Positions 50,372 to 63,183 of a DNA stretch of 64,000 nucleotides are shown here, one piece after another. Each line of letters starts with the position of its first letter. Position 1 is the first letter of the stretch. The translations under genes were made by a program, and so were the position numbers. Source of the stretch: Erythrophleum ivorense (Eukaryota; Streptophyta; Magnoliopsida; Fabales; Fabaceae). The stretch spans positions 62,001 through 126,000 of the forward strand of contig JAIUCV010001269.1 of NCBI GenBank assembly GCA_026724425.1. Reading direction: 5' to 3'. The notes below the pieces were generated by a model, which worked only from the letters and a program-made list of their open reading frames with translations, had not been told where the DNA came from and ran no database searches.

Positions 50372-53300
50372 AGGCCCTGAAAACCATGGGAACTCCTAGA
50401 ACAGTTGAAACCCCTCCGGTGAGCGATTTCGACAAAGGTTGACCAAAACTTTGACCGAATAGTTCAGAATAGTTTCAGATCCTTTTTAAATGATTCCAAA
50501 GGCAATTCTTATGATTAAGAGCCTAAGGAATATGATGGAAAAGATAGATTTTAAAAAGGAGTTGATATGAGCCTAAAATGAAAAAGCCAAGAAAAAGGAC
50601 TAAAATGCAAAAGTAAAAAGTTACATAAAGTGACTTTTGGCTTCTTCTTATCCACGTTCCAACAGCTCCTCTGAGTAAAATGCTCTGTTTCTTCCCAAGA
50701 AATAGAGAGAGAGAGTGGCGCACAAGAGCAAGCTCAAGGGAAGAAGAAAAGCCAAGAGAAAGGTATGAATTCATGGAAACTTTTGCTCTTCCCTTTAGAA
50801 AACTTCTTCCCCTCCTTTCCTCCTCTCTTCCTATGGATTTAGTGAGGTGTTTGGTTCTATTTTGAGCCCAGAACAGAGGGGTAAATTTCAAAATTCAAGG
50901 AGAGAGTTGAAGCAAGGAAGAGAGCTCTTGAGAAAAGCTAGGAAATCAAGGTAACTTGTTGTCTTCCATGCTTCTTCTTCCCTTCTCCTCCTTGTGATAA
51001 TTTCGTCCCATATAGAGCCCAATCAAAGGGAGATGAATTCTGGTCCTAGCAAGGGAGATTCATAGATTTTGGAGTGTGAGAAGCAAGTAGGTGCAAAGAA
51101 ATCAAAGAAAGAAGCATGAAAACACAAGATAGAAAAGTGAGGGATTCATGGAGACATTGTGAAATTTGTTTTGATCCATGAATTCCCTAGCTTAGATGAG
51201 TGTTTGCTTGAGTTCCTAAGATCCCTAAGAGGTCCCCCATATGCCTCTTCCTCCATGAAAATGAACAAAACCCCATGGAAAGTCATGAACCTAAAAGTTA
51301 GAAAAGTGTAGAGCATTTAAGGGGATTGTAAAAACTGATTTAATCTATGAGTTCTCTTGTCTATTTAAGTGTTTCCTTGACCTCCTACAACTCTTAACAA
51401 CCTCCCTAAATAGTTCTCCCATCAAGGAAAAATCAAGAAGCCATGAAATCCCATTTATGCTCTAAGTTTCGGCCAAGTAGGAATGGCATAGATAGGGAGA
51501 GTTTTAAATTGTTTCAAGCCCATTTTTGAGTCATATATGATGAATGAATGTGAGGGGAAACCTTGGGAAAAATTTAGGAAGCTTAGAGAATGAGTTAGTG
51601 CTTTAGGTTCCATATTGTGACCTAAGGAAGTAACATGATGTTAGGCCCTTTGTTTTAATAATATGATGACTCCAAGAGCTTTAAAAGGAGTCAAGAATCA
51701 TATTTGAGAATAAAGAATGAGGCCTAGAAATCATTTGAGGGGTATTGCTTCATTAAGTGCCAATATGGACCATAATGGAGGTTATAGAGTAATCTAGGGT
51801 TTAAGCAAGTTGCATGGCCCTAGACATTGTTTCATGAACTTAATTGGCTCCCATAATTTGTGTCTAGGCCAAGAGACACTATTTCCACCAACTTGTGGGT
51901 GTGTGGCTAAAAGAGGAGGCTTGAAAACTAAGGAAAAAGTGTGTGAAATTATGCAAGGTAGCTCTCTCCACCTTCTCTCATACATGGATTGTGTTTAGCT
52001 TGTTTTAGAATGTGTGTATGTGTATTTTCAAGCTAAGAAAAGTATGCTAGCATGCCTTTATATGCCATGATGCTTGATGCTATGTTATGTTTTCAAATGA
52101 TTACATGATGTTTGTGTGAGTTTGCTTAAGTGTGGAAAGGCCAAGAACTCTTCCCTTTGGTGAGGATGAGCCAAGAACCCTTGAACTTGGTTGAGACAAA
52201 GTAAAGAGTCTCCCAAAAGCAAAGTGGCTCCCAAGAGTATGGTTGAGTCCAAAGTGCTTAAAGAATGGGTGAGGCAAGTCTAAAATCCATGAGGAGAAGT
52301 ATGAGGCCAATCCAAACACTTAGTGAGCTCTTGAATGTCTTGCATGATTGATTCGCATGCCAAAGTTGCTTTAAAATGCCTATGATTTCTACTTTCTCCA
52401 TGCATGCATATATGAAACTTGCTTGCACATATTATGTGTGATAGAATGGGAGATGAGCTATTGAGATTCTTTGAATCTCATGCCCTCCTCTCCAATGATC
52501 TAACATGCTAGGTGAACTAAGTAGATATGCTAATGGGAGCCAACAACATTGAAGAAGAGAGATTGACATTCATATGTCTAGCTTTTACCCTTTTTGAGCC
52601 ATAATGATGTGTATGATTATTGTAAATGGCACATGACCCTTGAGACACATGTAAATATGATATCATGTGATGTATACATATATGGATATGATGTATGAAC
52701 TTTAGAAATGAATTTGGGTATGTAATGCCAAGTTATGCAAATTGGAAGTTTGATGCAAATGTGTATAAATGTGGGTTGAATGGCCAAAATAAGATGCATA
52801 AGGTTTGGGACCATTTGGGCAGCTCACACAAGTCTAAAATATGCTTTTAAACTTGCCCAAAAGGTGCCAAGACCAAGGGGAATCCATTTGGCAATTTTGG
52901 TACCTAATATGGAGTCAAAATTGACCATAATAGAACCTATGTCATTTTTTGGCCAAATGAGTTAGTCTTGCCCTGAAACTTGTCATGCAATTAGGTCTCA
53001 ATAAGAGCTTTTTGGGAAGCTAAAGATCATAATTTTTGGAGACCTAGAGAATATTTGATGAATTTTCAAAGTTGGGATTTTTCATGGATTCTGGTATGGG
53101 TACTGTTCATACTGGTAGTTTTGAATTCTATGTCACCCGATAGCCAAATGGTGTCCAATGCTTATGAAATTTTACATGCATAAACTAGAGGTCATAATAT
53201 TTCTGTGGCCACCGAGATCACCTCATTTGGAGGTATGATCAGTGAGTTATGCATGTTTGAAGTTAATTGTCAGCATCAGTAGAGCGCCATGAGTCCGGTT

Positions 53301-53919
53301 ACCGTTCCATAGGGTCCAACTGACTAAACGTATTTGTTTCATTGTGGAATTATTTTTATAATAAATTTAAGATTTGTAGCTTTCCAAAATGACCAAATTT
53401 GTGTGATTTCGATTTTGATATAATTAGTTATGAATTTTAAAAGTTTGTATCAGTAATTTGAAACAGCAGCCCAGGCAGCAGCGACCTCTGGACCTTTATG
53501 GATGTCAAACGTCCTTTGTGATAAATTTTATGCTCTGTAAAGTAGACATCCATAGCTTCCCAAAATGACCAAGATTGCATGATTTCAATTTTTCTAGATT
53601 TATTTATGATTTTCTGAAGCTTGCCCAGAATTGAGGCCAGTGCTGTTCGAGAATGAATACCCATTTCCCATAGCTCCTTTCGATTTCCAAGAGTTGTAGG
53701 TGGGTTTTTGTGATACAAATGAGTTGTGATAATGAAATTAAATATGAGGGGGCATAGTATGAGTTTACCCGGTCCACGTGACACCAAATGGGTTTTTGGA
53801 TATGATGACTTGCAAATAAAAATCTAAATTTTCATGCTTCCTCTATTAGAATTATGTGTATGTTTCATGATAATTATACTATTCAAAGGCATGAGATGAG
53901 CTAGACTTATGGTGTTAAA
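50372..53919 (+). mobile_element. LTR-9 right part
   Basis: Continuation of LTR-9 after the nested solo LTR. Net LTR-9 length is about 3.85 kb. It ends GGTGTTAAA, with the usual terminal ACA mutated, followed by the ATTGG duplication. It includes a degenerate tandem block at 52140-52310. No gene. Confidence 0.85.
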
Positions 53920-53924
53920 ATTGG

Positions 53925-54924
53925 GGCATGATGCTATATGGGTGATATTAGAAAAATTAACCAAGTCATCTTATTCTTATCAATTAGAGCCATATACACT
54001 CTAGACAAATTAGCCTAGTTGTACATAAAGGAAATAGTAAGATTGCATAGTGTACTTGAGAGCATAGTATTGGATAGAGATCCTAGATTTACTCTGAATT
54101 TTTGAAGATCATTATAGGATGTCCTTGGAAGTAGATTAAGATTCAATATAGCCTGCTAGCCCTAGAAAAATGGTCAAATAGGAAGAACTATACAAATCCT
54201 AGAAGAAATGTTGAGGGCTTGTGTATTAGACATGAAAGGTAACTAGGATACCTATTTGCCTCTAGCAAAATTTGCCTATAACAATAGTTATCGGTCTAGC
54301 ATTTGGATGACACCATATGAGGCATTATATAGGAGGAAGTGTAGGTCCCCAGTATGTTGGATTGAACTTGGAGAAAGGAGCCTTATAAGCCTAGAACTAA
54401 TGGACCAAACATCTAGATAGATAGAAGTGATAGGAAAGAAACTCCTAGTAGCTTAGAGTAGACAAAAGAGTTATGCAAATAAGAGAAGAAAGCAATTAGA
54501 TTTTGAGGTTAGAGATCATGTATTTATTAGAGTGTCTTTAATCACAGAGATAGGTAGGTCTATAAAGAATAACAAGCTCAGTCCAAAGTACATAAGTCCA
54601 TTCCAGATTCTTGAGAAAGTCAGACCTATGACCTATAAACTTGCCTTTCCCCTAAATTTAAGCCAAATACATGATGTCTTCCATGTATCCTAACTCAGAA
54701 AGTACTAGCTCGATCCCTCACATGTCATATAGTATAAAAATGTGTATTTACAGGATAATTTATCTTATATAGTATCACCATATTGGATTGTGTATGGTAA
54801 GCTAAAATAGTTAAGGAACAAAAGCATGCCGCTGGTGAAGGTGGTTTGGAAAGGGCTATCTCTCGAGGAAGCCACCTGGGAGTTAGAAGATGAGATAAGA
54901 AAGAAATATCCAGAATTCTTTTAA
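53925..54924 (+). pseudogene. Element A integrase C-part with chromodomain
   Basis: Resumes exactly where 47686 stopped (HDAIWVILEKLTKSSYS). It shows the family blocks SDRDP-type (here LDRDPRFT), EEMLRACVLDMKGN-like, LPLAKFAYNNSYRSSIWMTP, YEALYRRKCRSPVCW and a GPF/Y-type block. The C-terminus reads SMPLVKVVWKGLSLEEATWE, then ELEDEIRKKYPEFF and a TAA at 54924. That ending is a chromodomain of the Tekay/Del type, which lets chromovirus integrase direct insertion into heterochromatin. Several stops and frameshifts are present. Confidence 0.88.
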
Positions 54925-54963
54925 TTAGGTATATATCTAAATTTTGAGGATGAAATTTTATTT

Positions 54964-54977
54964 AAGGGGGAGGGAAA
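54964..54977 (+). promoter_or_regulatory. Polypurine tract of element A
   Basis: AAGGGGGAGGGAAA lies immediately before the 3' LTR start TGTAATACCC at 54978 and 40 bp after the pol stop. This is the expected plus-strand priming site. Confidence 0.85.
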
Positions 54978-55918
54978 TGTAATACCCAGTCTTCCTAAAA
55001 TTGAACCAAAATTGATGAGTTATAAAAGGAAGACCCTAGAATGAAATGATTAGAGGATAAACAAGATTAGAATAAAAATCAAGACATTTAGAAATGAAGA
55101 TACAAAGCTAAAAATGCCCTGAAACTAAAGCCAAGATAGCTAAATAAAATTACTTAAAAATGAAGTGGCATTTTAGTAATTTTAGGAAACAATTTAGAAA
55201 CTCAAAGGAAGAAGTTTAAAATGGTAAAATTTAGTTTCCCAAGATTTTCAAAGGCCTTAAAAACTATGGAACCTTTAGAATAGTTTAAACCCCTCTGGTG
55301 TACATTTTAGGCAATTGGTTGACTTAAATTTTAACCAGATGATTCAGAATGGCTTTGAAGCCCATAAAATTGAAAGTTTATGTTTCTAATAAACTAGAGG
55401 ACTTAATTTTCATATGGAAAAGACAGTTTTCAAAAAGGAGCTAACATGAACGAAAATGGGAAAAATGAAGTTAAAGGGCAAAACAGGGATTATGAAAAAT
55501 GTTATAACTTAACCCCTTCCTTCTTAAATCTGTCTAGCACAACCCAAACCTCTCAAAGAAGAACTAAAACCTTTTGAATTAGAAGAGAGAGGCACATAAG
55601 GAGGGAGAGGAAGGAAGGAGAAACACCAAGTAAAAAGGATAAAATTTAGCCACTTTTTCATGAGATTTCTTTCATTAAACTTCTTATTCTCTCAAAGCTC
55701 TTTCTATTGATGGCTTTAGCTTCTTAAAAGGAGTATCTTTGTGGTTGAACTTTGGGAAGAAGGTGAAGATTTGAAAAGGCAAGTTGTAGCATCAAATTCC
55801 TCTCTTAACAAGCTTTAAGACAAAGTATGATACTATAGGTGAAACTTGCTTTTTTCTTATTCCTCTTGGATTCTTCTTGTTCGGCCAACTCTCGGAGAGT
55901 ATGAGGAGAGATGATTCT
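54978..55918 (+). mobile_element. Element A 3' LTR, first part
   Basis: Starts TGTAATACCCAGTCTTCC after the polypurine tract. It is interrupted after 55918 by another LTR whose ATTCT duplication (55914-55918 and 62674-62678) shows the join. It resumes at 62679. Element A has no recognisable matching 5' LTR upstream of its gag in this window. Confidence 0.85.
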
Positions 55919-57626
55919 TGTAATAGTCAGTAATTCAAAAATTGAACCAAACTTAATAAACTGATATTGGAACACCCTAAAGTGGAGCAAATTGAGACAG
56001 ATAAGATTAGGGTGTTAATTAGACCATCTTAAGATGTGGATTAGAACCTAAGGTTGGCCCAGAATTGAAGCCAAAATGACTAAACAGGAAGTTATAGTGG
56101 CATTTTTGTAATTTTGGATAACCCTCAGAAAACACAAAGGAGAGATCTTTAAATGGAAAATTTGAATTTTCCAGGGTTCTCAGAGGCCTTAAAATCGTAG
56201 GAACCCTTGAAATGGTTAAAACCTATCTAGTTTGCATTTTAGAGTGTCAATTAACCAAAACTTTGACTGGATCTTTTGGCAAGATTTTAAATTCAATTTG
56301 GGTAAAAACAAAGGAATTTTATGAATTAGAGGATCTAAATTTTATGATGGAAAAGACAGTTCTAAAAAAGGATGTGAAATGAGTTCAAACAAAGAAACTA
56401 AAGTTTAAAACATTGTTGAAATTTTAGAAATCATTATAAATGGTCCTCCACCCTTATATGTCATGTCCCATTCTTCTCCATTTTCTTAACTAACTTATTT
56501 TCACCCTAAAATAAAAATTGAACTAACTAAAGGTGTCGAACCAAAGAGGGAGCAAAGGGGAAGGAAACCAAGCTTGAAAAGTGTAAGAAATTGTCTCATT
56601 TTCATGCTTTCTCCTTCACTAAACTTCTTCTCCTCCTTCTCCTCTCTCTTCCTATGGTTTTGATGATTTATTTAGATATGTCTTCTAACTAGTTCAATAG
56701 AGAAGAGGGAGAGTTTGAAGGGAAGCTTTAAAGCATAAGAAAGTGTTCTTAAAAAGCTTGTAAATAAGGTAAGAAAGCATGGCTTAAAGTGCTTCTTCTT
56801 GTCTTCTTCATTTTAGCTAGATTAGGGATGATATGTTAGGGACTTTAATTTGATTTAAACTTGATAGGATTTTGGTTTTGGAGTATAAGGAACAAGAATA
56901 TGGAATTGGAATCAAAAGAAAAGCTTTAGAAATTAAGTTATGGTAATGAGGGTTTTGGTTGCACCTAAGAATATATAGAGCTTTCTAGTGATGATTTAGA
57001 TTGTGTAAAACCATGGTTGAGTTTTTAAGACATCTAGGAAGCTTTATGGTTGGCAAATTCCCTAGGAAAACTAAGAAAACTCCATGGGTTCTTTACCTTA
57101 AAGTGTGTCTTGCCCAAGAGGGAGTTCATGCACCTAGAGAGAGTTTTCTTTGATTCTAAAGATACATATGGCCTAGAAATGTTGGAAGTTTAGGTTCCTT
57201 TTAGGCATAAAGAAGCAACTTGATGTTTGGCTCCTAAGATTGAACTTGTGATTGCTCTAATGACTTTAAATGGAGTCATATGACTTAGATTGAGTAAGAA
57301 ATTGGAGTTCAGATCATGAGTTATGTGAGTTAGTTCATTATCCTCTTATATGAAACCATAACCATGGCATAAACTAGAAATAGCTTATATAGAGTTTATG
57401 TGAGACTAGAGATGGTTCCATTAATATGTTTATGTCTAGTTTGATGTGTTTAGGCCAAGCAAACCAAGCTCCTCTTAGGTATGTCTTATGAGGCCGAAAA
57501 GGGGAGGTAGAATTTAGGGAAGAAAATTGTGCTTTTTGAACCAAGGTAGCTCTCCATCTTTTCTTGTATGTATTTCTTAGTTGTTTGATTGTCATTGAAT
57601 GCTATTATATGTGTTTGAATCATAAG
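55919..57626 (+). mobile_element. LTR-11 left part (solo LTR in the element A 3' LTR)
   Basis: Starts TGTAATAGTCAGTAATTC. The left flank ATTCT matches 62674-62678 perfectly. It is the same subfamily as the half LTR at 27454. It is interrupted by LTR-12. Net length is about 3.37 kb. Confidence 0.87.
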
Positions 57627-60600
57627 TGTAATATTTCATTTTCGTTAAATGATGAAAACGGGTGCGTTTTCAAAGCAAGTCCCCTAAAATGAATTAGTTA
57701 AAGTCCCCAAAAATTTGAGTAGCATTCTAAACTCCTAAAAATAAGAGTCCCAAGCTTAGATGGAAAGAAAAACAGAGCTAGAATGAAGAAATGAATTTGA
57801 ACGGAAGATTGATGAAACATAATGGTAGTTTCATAATTTAAAGAAATTTTAGAATTCTCACAGGAAGGCTTTTTAAATGAAAGTTTTGAGTTTTTTGAGA
57901 TTCTCAGAGGCCCTGAAAATCAAAGGAAGCCCTAAGACAGTTAAAACTTCCAGTGGACATTTTCCAACGTCGGCTGACCTGAACTTTGATAGATTCGTTC
58001 AAGAAGGTTTTAGCTCTGATTTAAGTGATTCCAAAAGTATTTTATTAAATTAGGAATCTAAATTTCATAATGGAAAAGACAGTTATAAAAAAGGAGCTAA
58101 AATGAACTAAAAATGAGAATGCCAAAACGAAGGGGCAAAATTGAAATTTTTAAAAAGCGACACAATTGTTTCTGCCTTAAACCAGAGGAGAGAGATAGGG
58201 TTTGAGGTGCACCAAGAGAAAGAGAAAGGGAGGAGAAAGACAAGGCAAAAGGTATGGAATTTCTTGGTTTCTTCATGTTTTCTCCTTAGTAGACCTCTTC
58301 TTTTCTATTTTTCTTTCTTTCTTATGTTTTTATTGTAGTTTTTGGATCTGTTTTAGAGGAAGAATAGAGGGGAAAATTCGGATTTGAAGAGAGGAGGCCA
58401 AGGAAAGGAAGAAACAACCAAGAAAACAAGGTAAAATCTTCATCCCATGATAGCTACTCCTTCTCCTCTCTCTCCTTGGTTCGCCCAACATAAGAAGCTA
58501 TAAGAGGGCTTGGAATTTGGGCAGAACCAAGGGTGAATCTTAGGAAATAGAGTGTAGAGAATAAGAATATGCAAAGAAAACAGCAAAAGAACTATAGAAA
58601 TTGAAGATAGTAAACCTAGGGTTTCTAATGTTCCTTGAATAATATGATTTGATACCATGATTTCTAGGCCTAAATGAATGTTTAAATGAGCTCCTAAGAT
58701 TCTTAAGAGGCTCCTATATGCATCTTCCACCAAGAAAACAAAGACAACTCCAAGGGTAGCCTTAAGGAGCATAGTTTCAACCTAGTGTAGTTGGAACACC
58801 TAGGGATAGTTTTAATTTGTTCCAAGCCCATTTTTGAGTCATATATGATGAGCGAGGATGAGAGGAAACCTTGGAAAAAATTTAGAAGGCCTAGAAAATG
58901 AATTGGTGTCATAGGTTCCATAATATGACCTAAGGAAGCAACATGTAGTTAGGCTCTTTGTTTTAATCGTGTGATGACTCCAAGAGGCTTAAAAGGAGTT
59001 AAGAATCATAAATAAAATGAAAGAATGGATCCTAGAACTCATTTGATGGGTGTTGCTTCATTAGGTGTATTTAGGAACCATAAATGAATCATAGGACAAA
59101 ACTAGAGTTCCAAGTGGATGTGTTGCCTTAGAAATGATTCTAGGAACCTAATTGGCTTCCATATATTATGTTTAGGCTAAGAGAAACCAATCTAACACCT
59201 TTGTATGTGTGAGGCCAAGGAAGGGAGAGCATTTTCAAAAGGAAAAGTGTGTGGTTGCAACAAAGGTAGCTCACGTCTCCTTCTCTCATGCATGAATGTA
59301 TGCTTAACTTGTCTTTGGATGTGTATATGCGGGTTTCAAGCTATGAAAAGTGTTCTAGCATGTGCATATGTATTATGATACTATGATGTTACATTATGTC
59401 CTCAAATGATGCCTAGTATATGTGTTTAGATTTGCTTGAGTGTGGAGAAGCCAAGAACCCTTAAACTTGGTTAAGACAAAGTAAAGAGTCTCCCAAGAGT
59501 GAGGTTGCGTCAAAACCTCATAGAGAAAATAGGTGAGGCAAGTCCAAAATCCATAAGAGAATGGGTGAGGCTAATCCACTTGCTTGGCAAACCTATGTAT
59601 ACTTTGTGTGACTTGTTCAAGTGCCAAGAATGCTTCTTGAATGATCATACACTTCATGATGCTCATGCATGCATTTTTAAGACTTGTTTTGCATCCTTTA
59701 TGTATGATTGAAAGGGAGATGAGCTATTGGGATTCTTTGAATCTCATTCCCTCCTCTCCAATATTCTAACATGCTAGGTGGACTAAGTGAGCAAGGTAAT
59801 GAAAGCCATCAACTTGGAAGGTGAAACTATGACAACAAAGTGCCTTGATTTTGCTTCTTTATAGCCATATGAGTGGCAAATGGTGTAATCCCTTATTGTA
59901 TATATCCTATGACCTTATGAACATATGTATTTATGCAAATGTATCATGTACAAATAAGATTTAATATTATGTGTATGATATAGTGCATTTTGGACATTGA
60001 GGAGCAAGACTAACCTTGTATGTTCATGTGTATGGCATAGGGTAAAAGAGTCAGTTTTCAAATTCTGGGTTTATACACCTTTGAGTTTAGAATGTCATTT
60101 TGGTGCATTCCCATATACTCAAGTGGTCATGGTTGCTTCAGAACTCAAAATAGATCATTTGGACCCCTTTGGTAACACAAAATGAGCCATTTTACAATCC
60201 AACGTCAAGATCTGAACAAATGAACTAATTTGCCCATAAAACTTGGCACACATATAGATCATATCTAAAGCTTTTTGGAAAGCTAAAGACTAGATTATTT
60301 GGAGCTCTATGGAATTAATTATAAGTTTTCAAAGTTCACATTTTTCTGCTGAACTGATATAGACACTATTCATATGGTTAGAAACTTGAGCTTTGTCATT
60401 CATAGGTCAAATGATGTCCAATGCTCATAAACCTTTACAAGAATAAATTAGATGTGATAAAATTTCATTGGCCACTAAGATCACCCCCATTGGACCTTTG
60501 AGCAGGGAGATATGAATTTTTGAAGTTGGAGGTCAGTACTAGGGATGACAGTCAATTTCTGGTACTATTTCATTGATTTCTAGTGTGTAGAAGCCCCTGT

Positions 60601-61007
60601 TGTGGTCTGGAAATATTTTTAGAATATAGTAAACATTTGTATCTTTCCAGAATGGTAAAGAATACATGATTTTAATTTTTTCAGAATTAGTTATGATTTT
60701 TCAAAGTTCATGACAGTAAACTGAAATTTCTGGCTAAGGCTGCACTCTTGAATTTCATGTACTCCATCCACTTACACGAGTTCTAGGCTACTTCCTTGGA
60801 TGGTTTTGAGTTGTATTAGTGTAAATAAATATGAGAATAAGTTGAATAAGTTCATATGGTCCACGGGACACCAAATGAAGAATTCATATGTTATGCAAAG
60901 CAAAGAAATTGATTATTTTTTAATGAGTTTTTCCTTCTTCTTCTTGCATGGTAATGGGAGGAACTTTAATAGTCATGTGAAATGAGCTCTAGAGTTATGG
61001 TGTTATA
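57627..61007 (+). mobile_element. Solo LTR (LTR-12) nested in LTR-11
   Basis: A 3381-bp LTR starting TGTAATATTTCATTTTCG and ending GTTATGGTGTTATA, with a perfect target duplication ATAAG at 57622-57626 and 61008-61012. It is similar to LTR-1. A degenerate tandem block lies at 59445-59575. No coding interior. Confidence 0.88.
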
Positions 61008-61012
61008 ATAAG

Positions 61013-62673
61013 ACATGCCTATAGCTATTGGTTTGATGCTATGGTACCATTATGGTTTTTAGATTGCATTTTGAGTGTGAAATTACTTTTTAGGGGTGAG
61101 GTTGTGTTAAAAATCTCTTAGAATGGGTGATGAGAAGCCAAAAGTCCCTAAGAATGGGTAAGACAAGGTCAAAAGTTTCAAGAATGAGTTTGGCTAAGTC
61201 AAAAGTCCCTGGAAAGAGGGTAAGGCTAATCCAAAAGTCCCAAATAATAAGGTAAGGGTAGACTAAAAATTCCTAGAGCTTATTCTTGACTTTGATATGT
61301 TTATATGACATGGAAAATATGGTTTGAATTATTCTTGAAAGTGTTTGGTGCATACTTGTATTCTTTGAAATTATTATATACTATGTATACTTACTTGAAG
61401 GGTGAAAGAGCTATTGGCACTCTTCTCCACTTTTTATCTAACTTTATCTAGGTGAAGCCTAAAGAGCAAAGAATGGGAGCCAAGGAGCATAACTTGTAAT
61501 ACTTTGATAATAATATAGTTTATGATGTAAATGAATGTCAAAAAATATATGTACAAGTTATATATGAGATGTAAATCTTTGAGCATATGTAAAAGTATAT
61601 AAATATGTTGTATGTAATGAATTTAAAGCTATATATATGAAAATGCATGACTTTGGCATTTTGGAGCCTTCACATGAATGTGTATATATGCAAGTAGGAT
61701 AATGAATTTGAGCTCCATGATGATTTAAACCATTTAGGGTGTTTCTATATATTGTGTTTATACTTTTGGACATGCTCAAATGGTCATGATATGGTTGGAA
61801 GGCTAGTTGGTGCAATTTGACTCCATTATGGCCCCAAACTAAGCTATATTTTGCCCCTGCACAAAAACTAAACCAAATGAATAAGTTTTAGTATGAAATT
61901 TGGCAGGCATATTGATCTCATTGAGAGCATTTCATAGAGCTAAAGATCATAATTTTTGGAGCCCTATAGAATATCTTATAATTTTTCAAAATTGGCCAAA
62001 TTATGCAAAAATTGTCATGGTACTGTTCTTCTGGGCAGTTTGGTTTTTGGTGTCTTTGAAGGGCCAAACGAAGTCTAATACTTATGAAATTTTATAGGCA
62101 TATAGTTGGCATAATAAAATTTCCACATTCACTGAGAGCACTCAATTTGGAGCTCTGTATATTGAGATATGAATTTTTAAAGTTGCATATTTGCTACAGT
62201 ATGAGAATCAGACACTAATTATTGTTCCATTAGTTTTCATGGCCAAATGATATTGTTTTGATATAAAATTTTTCTAGTAGTTAGATGATGTTTTAAGATT
62301 TCTAGAAAGTGCTACTTTGCATGATTTTGAATTCTCTAGCTCAGGTTATTAATTTTTGAATCTAGTGGCAAAATTATGGAATTGCATGGAATGGTATGTA
62401 TTTGTGCCAACTTGTGATGTTTAACCCTAACCTGTTTTCCATGCTTCTTTTGTGATATTTATAGTTGAGCAAGTATATTAAGGATGAGTTAGCATCAAAT
62501 CAAGTCAATTTAAAGATTTAGATAATATCTTGTCAACAAAGTTTAAGATCTTGTTGACAAGATCTTGTATTGTACACTGTAAAATTAGAGACCTTGTCAA
62601 CAAAGTTTTCTGTTAGCAGTACAAGGTTCTCCAACATAGCAAGTTATAACATATGATATGTGATGGTGTGATA
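61013..62673 (+). mobile_element. LTR-11 right part
   Basis: Resumes after the ATAAG duplication and ends GATGGTGTGATA at 62673, followed by ATTCT. It includes a diverged 31-bp array at 61080-61270. Near the end are repeated CTTGTCAACAAAGTTT motifs and a palindrome at 62545-62566. Confidence 0.85.
62545..62566. repeat. Palindrome with flanking repeats near the LTR-11 end
   Basis: AAGATCTTGT-TG-ACAAGATCTT is a perfect 10-bp-arm palindrome. CTTGTCAACAAAGTTT occurs on both sides (about 62529 and 62592) and its inverse TTGTTGACAAG lies within the palindrome. Confidence 0.75.
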
Positions 62674-62678
62674 ATTCT

Positions 62679-63183
62679 TGACCCAAATAGAGTATGAACA
62701 AGGTTTTAAGGCATGGAGAGTTAGAAAATGCAATTAGAATCAAGAAAGGAGCATTAGGAAACAAGATAGAGAAATTAGGGTTTCAATTACACTTTGAGAA
62801 TTTTGGAACTTTAAGAGGATAACCCAAGTCATATTTAATCATGTCTAGACTCTAGAGACATCAAGGAATATGGGTATGTATCAAATTTCCAAAGAAAAGA
62901 AACAAAACTCTATTTAGTCTGCATGTAAGTTATAGGTTCGGCCAAGCCATCCAAGAAGCACCTAGGGAGTGTTTCTTTGAGTTCTAATAAATTTAGAGAC
63001 ATAGATATAATGAATAGATAATTATGGAAGTATTGGATTGAATTGATAAGCCATAGAATAAAAGTTAAAATTTTAAGGTCTCAAAGAGGTTAATGGAGCA
63101 AGTTGGTTCCAAACCCCTCTAACCAAGCATATAATGATTCAAATGAGTTACTTGAGAGTTATAAAACTTGTAGAAAGCAAGAG
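62679..63183 (+). mobile_element. Element A 3' LTR, second part
   Basis: Non-coding continuation of the element A 3' LTR after the ATTCT duplication. It resembles the mid-part of related LTRs (AGAGTTAGAAAA...GAGTTCT blocks). It is interrupted again at 63184. Confidence 0.6.
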
